A stretch of DNA of 49,099 nucleotides from Nitrospira sp. CG24E (GTDB lineage: Bacteria; Nitrospirota; Nitrospiria; Nitrospirales; Nitrospiraceae), in assembly GCA_002869895.2 (NCBI GenBank), contig NEWP02000066.1:1-49099 (forward strand). The letters run 5' to 3'. This document shows positions 41,841-49,099 of the stretch, one piece after another. The position numbers were made by a program, and so were the translations under genes. The notes beneath the pieces are model-generated. The model had not been told where the DNA came from. It saw only the letters and a program-made list of their open reading frames with translations, and did not search any database. Position 1 is the stretch's first letter; the number at the start of each line of letters is the position of its first letter.

Positions 41841-43019
41841 ATGCGAGCAGCGAAGTCAATTATTCCCTATTACGTCGTGGCCGCAATCTTTGCCGGCCTC
41901 GTGATCGAACTTACGGCATATCTGGCGGTCCACTTCGTTCTCCTTCCCCGGGAACCTGCGTTCTTCTTCCGGAGCCCGTCGATTACCGCAGCCGAATTTG
42001 ACCGTTATATGAACATACGCGATTCGTTGTTGGGATGGCCCGCGAAACGCACCGATGAGAAAGGTGTGGAGGTCATCGAATCCCGTCCCATTCCAGCCTA
42101 TCCGACTTCCGGGAATGAATGTGTTTCACTGTATGGCGATTCATTCACGTATGGAGATGAGGTAGAGCATTCGGAAGCATGGAGCAATGTGTTGTCTCTG
42201 CAGGTCAGGTGCCGTGTCGGTAACTACGGGATTGGAGGATATGGCACAGATCAAGCCTATCTGCGCTTCGTCAAGAATACCCGCGATTCGGCAAGGGTTG
42301 CGATTCTTGGAATTTTCCCGGAGAACGTCCTCAGAAACGTGAATCGGTATCGGTATTTTCTTGATGCGCGGACGACGTTCTCACTCAAGCCAAGATTCAT
42401 TCTGGAGAAGGATCAATTGAAGTTGGTTGAAATGCCGACTTGGAGTCAGGAGGAATTTCTCCTCGCGACACAGGCTCCCGAGAAAGCCTTCGAGTTCGAA
42501 GCGTTTCTGCCCGATTCAGAGTTTGGCCCTGTGTCGCTCTCGTTTCCGTACTCATGGACAGCCATCAAGCTGTTTCTCTCCGAAAGAGCCAGAAGTGCGA
42601 TGCTCGGCCACACCAGCTGGGAGGTATTCTATCGTGCCGATCACCCGACACATGCCCTCAGAATTACGACTGAGATCGCCGAACAGTTTGTGAAGACAGG
42701 CCAATCAAGAGGGAAGTCTGCCTTTGTGCTTATCTATCCTACCGCTCGGTCATTCAAGCAATTCAAGGAGACGAGGGAACTCGTCACCCGTCCGCTCATT
42801 GAGGATCTGGAGCGGAGGCGCATTCCTTCTCTCGATCTCCATGAAGAATTCGGTAAACGCGTCGAGAAACAGGGATTTTGTGATCTCCTTACGCAACCGG
42901 CTATCTGTGCAGGGCATTTCAATCTAAAAGGGAATGTGATGGTTTCCGAAATTGTGCACGAATATCTCGTCAGGATGAAGCTGCTCGAAGCGGGTGCGTC
43001 GCCTGCTGCTGCGATGTGA
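41841..43019 (+). CDS. Membrane-anchored SGNH-like protein 3 (degenerate)
   Basis: This 392-residue protein has an N-terminal anchor helix (about residues 8-32) and a periplasmic SGNH-like domain. The nucleophile block LYGDSFTYGDE and NYGIGGYGTDQAY are clear, but block III reads LGIFPENV and block V reads AICAGHFNLKGN, where the usual Asp before His is not present. It may be catalytically changed or use another acid. Its start is 350 bases from the preceding gene and lacks a strong ribosome-binding site. GT4 follows after 16 bases. Confidence 0.77.
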   Translation: MRAAKSIIPYYVVAAIFAGLVIELTAYLAVHFVLLPREPAFFFRSPSITAAEFDRYMNIRDSLLGWPAKRTDEKGVEVIESRPIPAYPTSGNECVSLYGDSFTYGDEVEHSEAWSNVLSLQVRCRVGNYGIGGYGTDQAYLRFVKNTRDSARVAILGIFPENVLRNVNRYRYFLDARTTFSLKPRFILEKDQLKLVEMPTWSQEEFLLATQAPEKAFEFEAFLPDSEFGPVSLSFPYSWTAIKLFLSERARSAMLGHTSWEVFYRADHPTHALRITTEIAEQFVKTGQSRGKSAFVLIYPTARSFKQFKETRELVTRPLIEDLERRRIPSLDLHEEFGKRVEKQGFCDLLTQPAICAGHFNLKGNVMVSEIVHEYLVRMKLLEAGASPAAAM

Positions 43020-43035
43020 GGAAGGGCTGGCTGAA

Positions 43036-44241
43036 ATGATTGTTTGTCATGTCTGGGATGCAGACTACCCGTGGGATGTTCGGGTCGAGAAGGTTTGCGA
43101 CTCACTTCTTAAGAAGCACGAGGTACATCTTGTGTGTCGTAATTCACGGCGGCGCGCTCGTTACGAGTATGCGGAGGGTCTTCATATTCACCGCTTACCA
43201 TGCTTGGCGGAGCGATATGGAGGACTCAATGGTCTCATCGGATTCCCCGCGTTCTTCAATCCACTCTGGATCTATGAGATTTGGAAAACGATCGAGCACA
43301 CGAAGGCCGACGTCATCGTCGTCCGAGACCTCCCTTTGGCCTGGACCGCGCTGGGGATCGGGCGCCTTCTTGGTCTCCCTGTGGTGCTCGATATGGCTGA
43401 GAATTACCCGGCTATGATTCAGGATCTCTGGGATCACCAGGGGTTTTCCATCGTCAATTTTCTGGTGAGGAACCCCGGTATCATACGCATGGTCGAGCGA
43501 GTGAGTGTGCGCCGGTGTGACCATGTTGTGGCGGTGGTCGAGGAATCCCGCACTCGGCTCATTTCCCTTGGGGTTGATCCCGCGAGGATTTCGCTGGTCA
43601 TTAATACGCCGACTTCAGGGCGATTGGTAAGCTCATCCCGTGTGAGTGGGGTCGGTGTCCCGCGTGGCCCACGGAGTTTTACCCTTCTCTATCTCGGGTT
43701 GCTGGAATGGGCGCGCGGAATAGAAACGGCCATTCGGGCGATTCCCCTGGTGCGAAAGCGTCTACCAGAGGTGAGACTGGTGATTGTCGGCTCGGGGCGA
43801 CACGAAGCCGACTTTAAGCAGATCGCGGCGCAATTGGAATTGCAGGACTCGGTGCAGTTCTTGGGATGGCTGGATTACACCAAGGCAATCGAGGTGATTA
43901 AAGAATGTGATATTGGCCTGGTCCCTCATCATGCCACAGAGAGCTGGAACACGACTATTCCGAACAAACTCTTCGACTATATGTCGATGGGGAAACCAGT
44001 CATCGTGTCGGACGCGAAACCGACCAAGAGAATCGTGCAGGAAGAGCGATGTGGCATGGTGTTTGAGGATCAGAATGCCGAAGATCTGTCGCGCGTGATT
44101 CTCAAGCTCGAGGACGAATCCGTCCGAGAAGAGATGGGTCGCAATGGCAGAGAAGCGGTTGCGACGAAGTACAACTGGACAGTCGATGAAGAGCGGCTCC
44201 TCAAAGCTCTCGATCTCGCTATGGCCGGTAGAAAGCGGTAA
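43036..44241 (+). CDS. GT4-type glycosyltransferase
   Basis: This 401-residue GT-B enzyme begins IVCHVWDADYPWDVRVEK and has RDLPLAWTALGIG and LDMAENYPAM in the N-terminal half. LYLGLLEWARGIETA, GWLDYTKAIEVI and PNKLFDYMSMGKPVIVSD complete the donor domain, where the acidic residue of a classic EX7E is not obvious. ATG 43036 follows GAGGAAGGG by about nine bases. The frame continues upstream into the SGNH3 gene. The next gene follows after only two bases, so co-translation with the amidotransferase is likely. Confidence 0.87.
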   Translation: MIVCHVWDADYPWDVRVEKVCDSLLKKHEVHLVCRNSRRRARYEYAEGLHIHRLPCLAERYGGLNGLIGFPAFFNPLWIYEIWKTIEHTKADVIVVRDLPLAWTALGIGRLLGLPVVLDMAENYPAMIQDLWDHQGFSIVNFLVRNPGIIRMVERVSVRRCDHVVAVVEESRTRLISLGVDPARISLVINTPTSGRLVSSSRVSGVGVPRGPRSFTLLYLGLLEWARGIETAIRAIPLVRKRLPEVRLVIVGSGRHEADFKQIAAQLELQDSVQFLGWLDYTKAIEVIKECDIGLVPHHATESWNTTIPNKLFDYMSMGKPVIVSDAKPTKRIVQEERCGMVFEDQNAEDLSRVILKLEDESVREEMGRNGREAVATKYNWTVDEERLLKALDLAMAGRKR

Positions 44242-44243
44242 TC

Positions 44244-46142
44244 ATGTGTGGCATTGTCGGCATATTGGATGTTCACGGGCGGGCCGTGGCGCCTTCCTGG
44301 ATCGACTCGATGAACGATGCGATCGTCCATCGAGGGCCGGATGACAGCGGAAGCTGCGTGACGGGGGGAATCGGGATTGGTATGCGCCGCCTGTCGATCA
44401 TCGATGTCGCCGGCGGTCATCAGCCGGTCTATAACGAGGACAAGACCGTCTATGCCGTGTTCAACGGAGAAATCTACAATCATCTTGAATTACGCGCGGA
44501 TCTTGAGAAGGCAGGGCATCGGTTCTATACCCACAGCGACTCCGAAACCTTGGTCCATCTATATGAGCAATATGGTGTAGAAGGAGTCTCGAGATTGAGA
44601 GGGATGTTTGCCTATGCACTGTGGGATGCAAGGGCCGATCGTCTCATGCTCGTGAGAGATCGATTCGGAATCAAGCCGCTGTTCTACTCCTTCGTCGACG
44701 GCCGATTGGTTTTTGCTTCCGAGCTGAAGGCGTTTTTTCGGCTCCCGTGGTTTGTGTCGGATGTAAATCGAGCCGCAGTCGATCGATTCCTGGCCTACCT
44801 TTATATTCCAGGGCCCCAGACGATCTATCAGAATATTGTAGAACTACCACCGGCGCACACATTGCTCTGCGAGCGCGGGAGAATCTCTGTTCAGCGCTAC
44901 TGGAACCTGCGCTTCCGATCGCAACAAAATGTGTTACTTGAAGAATGGGAGGAGCGCTTTCTTGCCCAGTTCAAGGACAGTGTGAAGAGTCATCTCATCA
45001 GCGACGTGCCCCTTGGCGCGTTTCTCTCCGGAGGGATCGATTCCAGTGCCATCGTGGGTGTGATGGCGCAGGAGTCGTCAGCACCGGTGCTGACATTTTC
45101 AATCGGCCATGAGGGGAAGGGTGCCTTTCAAGATGAACGGGCGTTCGCGCGAATCGTGGCCGAACGGTTTCAGACAACGCATCACGAATTCGTGGTCACG
45201 ACAGACATCAAGGATCTCTTGCCGAAATTGGTGGCATGCTTCGACCAGCCCTTTGCTGACTCATCCGCGATCCCCAACTATTATGTCAGTCAGATGACCC
45301 GCCAGCATGTCACTGTTGCGCTCTCCGGGCTGGGCGGGGATGAAATCGGAGGCGGCTATGAACGGTACCTTGGCATGCTGTGGGCGGAGCTGTTCGGGGC
45401 GCTCCCCGCTGCCGCTAGGGGAGTACTCGGACAGAAATGGATTCACCTGCTTCCGGATGTTGCAACGGGGCATCCCTGGATGAGCCGGCTCAAAAGGTTT
45501 CTTGCTGCCGCCGAACAGTCACCCCCAAGCCGATATGCCGCATTTACTACGGCATTTTCGGCGCAGGAACGTGCGGATCTTTTGTGCGGAGACTTCACCG
45601 GAGCGCAGAACCTTGGCAGGCCTGAGAGCCTCGTGCGCGATATCTTTGAGTCAGGCGACGCCGACAGTTTGCTGCATAACCTTTTGCTGAGCGACATGCA
45701 ACTGTACCTTCCCGGCGATCTCCTGACGCTCACGGATCGAGTCAGCATGTTCCATTCACTCGAGGTGCGCGTGCCGTTTCTGGATCATCCGCTTGTCGAG
45801 CTCATGGCGCAGATTCCACCTCAATACAAGACTTCCCTCTGGTCGAAGAAAATTTTATTCAAGAAAGCCTTGCGGAACCTGCTTCCTGCGAGCATCCTAC
45901 ACCGCAAGAAACTAGGCTTTTCCGTACCGCTCGGGCTCTGGCTGCGTACGGACCTCAAGCCTATGATGTGCGATATCCTGTCGCCGCACATCATCAAGGA
46001 CGTTGGCTTTCTCAATGTCACCGAGGTACAGCGCATCGTTGCCGAGCACGTGGCCGGCCAGGCGAATCACGAGAGCAAACTGTGGGGGCTGATCAATCTG
46101 GTGTCCTGGTGGCGTGATGGACGTCGGTCCCATAAAAACTGA
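44244..46142 (+). CDS. XrtA-type AsnB amidotransferase 2
   Basis: This 632-residue asparagine synthetase-like amidotransferase resembles the exosortase-A-associated amidotransferase 1 family (TIGR03108). Cys2 follows Met in MCGIVGILD, and RGPDDSG, RRLSIIDVAGG and FNGEIYNH complete the glutaminase half. The synthetase half has FLSGGIDSSAIV, GLGGDEIGGGYERY and DRVSMFHSLEVRVPFLDH. It probably amidates a carboxylate on a sugar. It is shorter by 20 residues and clearly diverged from the first AsnB-type gene at 26827. It begins two bases after the GT4 stop. Confidence 0.9.
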   Translation: MCGIVGILDVHGRAVAPSWIDSMNDAIVHRGPDDSGSCVTGGIGIGMRRLSIIDVAGGHQPVYNEDKTVYAVFNGEIYNHLELRADLEKAGHRFYTHSDSETLVHLYEQYGVEGVSRLRGMFAYALWDARADRLMLVRDRFGIKPLFYSFVDGRLVFASELKAFFRLPWFVSDVNRAAVDRFLAYLYIPGPQTIYQNIVELPPAHTLLCERGRISVQRYWNLRFRSQQNVLLEEWEERFLAQFKDSVKSHLISDVPLGAFLSGGIDSSAIVGVMAQESSAPVLTFSIGHEGKGAFQDERAFARIVAERFQTTHHEFVVTTDIKDLLPKLVACFDQPFADSSAIPNYYVSQMTRQHVTVALSGLGGDEIGGGYERYLGMLWAELFGALPAAARGVLGQKWIHLLPDVATGHPWMSRLKRFLAAAEQSPPSRYAAFTTAFSAQERADLLCGDFTGAQNLGRPESLVRDIFESGDADSLLHNLLLSDMQLYLPGDLLTLTDRVSMFHSLEVRVPFLDHPLVELMAQIPPQYKTSLWSKKILFKKALRNLLPASILHRKKLGFSVPLGLWLRTDLKPMMCDILSPHIIKDVGFLNVTEVQRIVAEHVAGQANHESKLWGLINLVSWWRDGRRSHKN

Positions 46143-46155
46143 GTACAGTCGGCGG

Positions 46156-47331
46156 ATGCCGGTGAAGAAGAGGTATGGCGTTGCCGTGACGATAGCCGCG
46201 CTTGTCGTAGCGTTGGGAGTTGGTCTTCTTCTCTCCGAATCGCTCCTTCGACTATTCTATCCCCAGACGTTGGGTGTGTGGGCTCAGACCCGGGACGGGC
46301 TTATTCTTCTAAGGCCTACGCTCCAAGTATTTCACGAAGGGTTTGGCACACACGTGCAAACGAATTCTTTCGGCTTTCGTGACCGGGAACACGAACTCGG
46401 CAAGCCGGCTGGAACTCTGCGAGTTCTGCTGTTGGGCGATTCCTTTATGGAAGCTCTTCAGGTCGATTTTCAAGATGCCTTCCCCGCGCTGCTGGAAGGA
46501 GAGTTGCAGTCGTTGCTTGGATGTCGGGTCGAAGTCATCAGTGCGGGTGTCAGTGGCTGGGGAACAGATGATGAAGTCACGTACTTGAAAAGAAAAGGAG
46601 CGGAGTTCCATCCGGACGTCGTGCTCTTCGCGGCGACGCTTCACAACGATATAAGCGATAACCTGGAAGGGCGCTATCATAAAGTGGATCAAGGGGAGCT
46701 CATCGAAAAACCCATCAGTGAGCTGCCTTGGTATACCTACTCTGGCCTAGAAATGCGAAGCTATCTGGCATCCCACTCCCATCTGTATCAGATCGTGTAT
46801 CAGTCCTGGAAATCACTAGGCCGATCGGACGCCGGGGCGCGACTCACGAGTCACGTCGTTGAATTAATGAGACATACACAAAGTGATCAAGTCAAGCGAG
46901 GGTGGTGGGTCACAGAAAAGTTGCTGGAAGAAGCAAAGAGCTTGGCAAAGGCCGATGGGTTCAAGTTGGCCATGTTCATCATCCCTACCGTCTACGAAGT
47001 GGACGAACGATCATACCTGGATTTGATTGCCACCTATCGGTTAAACGGCAGTGATCTGAATCGTGATAAACCTGTTGAGACATTGGCGGCTATTCTGGGC
47101 CGTGAAGGTATTGAGGTGATCAATTTGCTTCCAGCGTTCCGAACTCGGAGCAATGATTCCGGTCAGCAACTCTACATTCAGGGAGACGGACATTTTAATA
47201 AGGAGGGCCACCAGCTTGCTGCGGCTGTCGTCAGTAGGGACCTGGTTAAAACGATAAATGAGTGGGAGAGCTTCGACCGGTGTCGGTCAACGCAAGCCGG
47301 GATGCCTCACGACTCAGTGCGTGCAGAATAG
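46156..47331 (+). CDS. Membrane-anchored SGNH hydrolase-like protein 4
   Basis: This 391-residue protein has an N-terminal anchor helix (about residues 8-30) and a periplasmic SGNH domain. LLGDSFMEALQV is the nucleophile block, followed by SAGVSGWGTDDE, LHNDISDN and a C-terminal GDGHFNKEGHQL with Asp and His present. TNSFGFRDREHE before the nucleophile is shared with SGNH protein 1 (TNSHGFRDREYP), so these two form a subgroup. ATG 46156 gives a normal anchor. ATG 46117 would overlap the amidotransferase gene and follows GGTGG. It is the last + strand gene of the locus. Confidence 0.83.
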   Translation: MPVKKRYGVAVTIAALVVALGVGLLLSESLLRLFYPQTLGVWAQTRDGLILLRPTLQVFHEGFGTHVQTNSFGFRDREHELGKPAGTLRVLLLGDSFMEALQVDFQDAFPALLEGELQSLLGCRVEVISAGVSGWGTDDEVTYLKRKGAEFHPDVVLFAATLHNDISDNLEGRYHKVDQGELIEKPISELPWYTYSGLEMRSYLASHSHLYQIVYQSWKSLGRSDAGARLTSHVVELMRHTQSDQVKRGWWVTEKLLEEAKSLAKADGFKLAMFIIPTVYEVDERSYLDLIATYRLNGSDLNRDKPVETLAAILGREGIEVINLLPAFRTRSNDSGQQLYIQGDGHFNKEGHQLAAAVVSRDLVKTINEWESFDRCRSTQAGMPHDSVRAE

Positions 47332-47410
47332 GAATTCCCGCCTCAGGTCGCTTCCGTTCCGCGTGGTTTCCTGATCAGTAATCTGGTTATCCTTTATTCA
47401 GTGCGCAATG

Positions 47411-48388
47411 TCACGGAAGAATCATGAGACCGGTCACCGGGGCCGGTGCTGTTGTGTCACCCCCTGGTGCGCCCATCGGCCCGATCCGTCTGGTTGCCCA
47501 TACTGTTTGGTCGCGATAGACTTCACCCGCGCATTCTCCGGCTCCGCCGGGGGCCGGGCACCAATTTTCTTGATGAAAGTTGCAGCAACCTTTGCTCGTA
47601 TTCGACCAAGTGAGACCCGTATGGCGTAATCGCAACGTCCCAGGACCCTTGCAATCTAATCCGTTCGTCCCACAGTCGTCCTGCCAGAACTCGACCAATC
47701 CGTTAGCGAGGTCGAGGTGAGTTTCCATATAGTACCAGTGGCCGGGAATCATGTGCAGGTCCTTGCCTTGGTTCTGCGCGCACCGCTGGCCCGGACACCC
47801 GCCTCCTTGCTGCTGTGCCCAGTCGAACATATCGGAGCCGAAGGGCGTCTGCGTCAGGCCGTGTTGCGTCGTACCATCTTCATAGAACGTCCACTTCTCA
47901 TGACCGAACTTATAGCCGGGAGAAAATTTCAGATATTCACGGTGGTAGATGTTCATGTAGTTGGTCGCAGTCTGCGGCCCCAGACGATGCCAGGCCTGCC
48001 CGCCCTTGCCGGATTGATTTCGGTACGCAGTCGTCGCCGTGCAGCTGGTGCCAACCGCACCTTGGGCTCCACAGCGTGCGAAGTTCTGCTTCAGCGGGTC
48101 GGTCGCATAAATCGTTCCCGCCCAGCCTTGGTTCAGCGGATTGCCGCTTCCGCCGGAGGTGTCGGCATTCGTCACAAACCATGTCCCGTCCTCATAGTCG
48201 TCGCACATAAGGATTGTCGGATCGTTACCGTTGCATTGCGGCTCGGCAGAGTTCAGAAACGGGTGGGCCTTTGCCTGTCCACCGAAGATAGTCGCCGTGA
48301 AGAGCGATATGAGGCACATGATGAGCAACAAAGACCATTGATACATCCGTACAACTCTCTTCAGCTCGTGACCGGCCAGCCTGTTCAT
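47411..48388 (-). CDS. Secreted concanavalin-like/polysaccharide-lyase-like protein
   Basis: This 325-residue protein has a long signal peptide (hydrophobic about residues 18-36, likely cut after QAKA) and a jelly-roll-like domain. YHREYLKFSPGYKFGHEK and PGHWYYMETHLDL resemble concanavalin-A-like polysaccharide lyases and glucanases. It is unusually Cys-rich outside the signal. ATG 48388 follows AGAAGGAGA on the minus strand. It ends in DTTAPAPVTGLMILP, the sort of linker that often leads into a fibronectin-type III module, so a shortened C-terminus is possible. It converges on the EPS operon and may trim or bind the polymer. Catalytic residues were not identified. Confidence 0.72.
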   Translation of the reverse strand: MNRLAGHELKRVVRMYQWSLLLIMCLISLFTATIFGGQAKAHPFLNSAEPQCNGNDPTILMCDDYEDGTWFVTNADTSGGSGNPLNQGWAGTIYATDPLKQNFARCGAQGAVGTSCTATTAYRNQSGKGGQAWHRLGPQTATNYMNIYHREYLKFSPGYKFGHEKWTFYEDGTTQHGLTQTPFGSDMFDWAQQQGGGCPGQRCAQNQGKDLHMIPGHWYYMETHLDLANGLVEFWQDDCGTNGLDCKGPGTLRLRHTGLTWSNTSKGCCNFHQENWCPAPGGAGECAGEVYRDQTVWATRRIGPMGAPGGDTTAPAPVTGLMILP

Positions 48389-48768
48389 AGCAGAGGTCTC
48401 CTTCTAAATTGAACCCACCAGATGGACTCTAGCCCCACGCACCAGGCCTCTTCTGTGAGGAGCCATCCTCTCAGGAAGGGGCTACTACAGCTCCTATGGG
48501 TGGGGGTGGCTGGCCCACTCATAGTTTATTACCCACCATGGCATGTATCAACTTGATCCGTGTTTCATGCACCCCTCAGTGAAGGCGGCTGATCCAATCC
48601 TGCTCCGGCTTGATTCGGATCTGCCCCGCCCTGCCAGTGAAGGACTCTAGCAAGAGCAATGCCTTGATTGGCGCATCAGGTCAATCGACCCTGGATTTCG
48701 AATCAATTTGCCAAAGCAATGGCTTGAAGTGTCAGGCCCGGAAAATTCCCCGGAGGGTCAGACTCTGG

Positions 48769-48786
48769 TTGTGCCTCTTGGCACAA
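48769..48786. promoter_or_regulatory. Perfect inverted repeat
   Basis: TTGTGCC (48769-48775) and GGCACAA (48780-48786) form a perfect 7-bp repeat around TCTT. This could be an operator for a dimeric regulator or a short hairpin. It lies about 380 bases upstream of the minus-strand gene, too far for an obvious promoter role. Confidence 0.3.
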
Positions 48787-49065
48787 TACCTTGTAAGTCC
48801 CAAGCATACACTGCATCACGTTAAGCAACCGTCAAGTCAAGCTGGTGGGCGTTACTGTCGAGAAGCGCGAGATGAAGGACGTGTCTGGGCCCATGTTCGG
48901 TGTGTGACAGCCTTAGACGACCATGGAGTCCACTTTGTGTCCTCACGTCCACCTTTTGAAAGTCACCGCATTTCAGATGTCATCAGAGTGATTGTGTGAC
49001 CTGCTCGGTATCTTCTTTAGGAAGTCTGCTCAGTGGCTGATTTATTACCAAGATCTGCCAGAATG

Positions 49066-49085
49066 CCCCGCTCGGAAGAGCGGGG
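49066..49085. terminator. GC hairpin near the right end
   Basis: CCCCGCTC (49066-49073) and GAGCGGGG (49078-49085) make a perfect 8-bp stem with a GGAA tetraloop. No T-run follows within the window. Its position beside the terminal repeat mirrors the left end, where a similar CCCCGCCC/GGGCGGGG hairpin lies 40 bases inside the repeat. It may be a terminator or the hairpin of a mobile-element end. Confidence 0.5.
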
Positions 49086-49086
49086 A

Positions 49087-49099
49087 TGAATGGCAGCTC
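49087..49099. repeat. Terminal direct repeat, right copy
   Basis: The last 13 bases are identical to positions 1-13. They follow the 49066-49085 hairpin after a single base. The full extent of the repeat cannot be seen from inside the window. Confidence 0.6.

Larger units (their letters stand above)
48389..49099. other. Non-coding right flank
   Basis: These 711 bases contain no gene that I can support. A TTG-started ORF at 48610-48999 (129 codons) has no ribosome-binding site and no recognisable domain. The stretch includes the upstream region of the minus-strand gene, a perfect inverted repeat (48769-48786), a GC hairpin (49066-49085) and the right copy of the terminal repeat. Confidence 0.5.

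Noticed and set aside
48610-48999. TTG-started ORF of 129 codons in the right flank
   Set aside because: It has no ribosome-binding site, domain or similarity that I can recognise, and its composition looks random.
1-49099. Circular plasmid closed by the 13-base end repeat
   Set aside because: No replication, partition or mobilisation gene is present, and a 13-base overlap alone is weak evidence for circularity.

Overview
The window is almost entirely one exopolysaccharide (EPS) locus. It has 38 genes on the + strand, tightly packed and often overlapping, and one convergent gene at the right end. Family content (XrtA/PEP-CTERM-type sugar transferase, deacetylase, FemAB and amidotransferase), frequent GTG/TTG starts and a moderately high G+C by eye fit a Gram-negative didermic bacterium. 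A Nitrospira-like member of the Nitrospirota would fit well, but that is an impression and not a proof. I saw no rRNA, tRNA, CRISPR array, transposase, integrase or replication gene.

Layout. 1-511: non-coding leader with a terminator-like hairpin. 512-7017: export and initiation core, with two Wza-type export proteins, a fused Wzz/tyrosine-kinase (Wzc-like), the initiating sugar-phosphate transferase, an XrtA-type polysaccharide deacetylase and a NusG/RfaH-like antiterminator. 7199-9639: O-carbamoyltransferase, SxtJ-like and 50-residue DUF5989/SxtK-like genes, closed by a strong hairpin. 9895-10872: a WalW-like deacetylase. 11065-26513: a long operon opening with phosphosulfolactate synthase (comA) and phosphosulfolactate phosphatase (comB). 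It continues with an ATP-grasp ligase, an OafA-type acyltransferase, a LarA-family nickel racemase, a second ATP-grasp ligase, a GT4 glycosyltransferase, a FemAB/GNAT transferase, a third ATP-grasp ligase, a PaaK/CapK-like adenylating enzyme, a six-hairpin glycosidase-like protein, a Wzx flippase and an FkbM methyltransferase. 26827-35259: AsnB-type amidotransferase, XrtA-type FemAB, DegT aminotransferase, GT2, a metallo-beta-lactamase-fold protein and GT4. 35454-47331: four membrane-anchored SGNH proteins interleaved with an O-antigen ligase/polymerase, a divergent deacetylase, two GT4 enzymes and a second AsnB-type amidotransferase. 47411-48388 (minus): a secreted concanavalin-like, lyase-like protein.

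Together the genes encode a Wzx/Wzy-type EPS pathway. The lipid-linked unit is started by the sugar transferase, extended by five glycosyltransferases, flipped by Wzx, polymerised by the Wzy-like protein and exported by Wza/Wzc. Carbamoyl, acyl, amide, methyl and possibly aminoacyl groups decorate it. The most unusual part is the comA-comB-ATP-grasp-acyltransferase-larA-ATP-grasp block. It predicts synthesis of 3-sulfolactate from phosphoenolpyruvate and sulfite, its possible racemisation, and its attachment through the carboxyl group to an amine. That would be a sulfonated, anionic EPS decoration or small molecule that I do not know as a described system. Exosortase and PEP-CTERM substrates are absent from the window. 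The two window ends share an exact 13-base direct repeat beside GC-rich hairpins.
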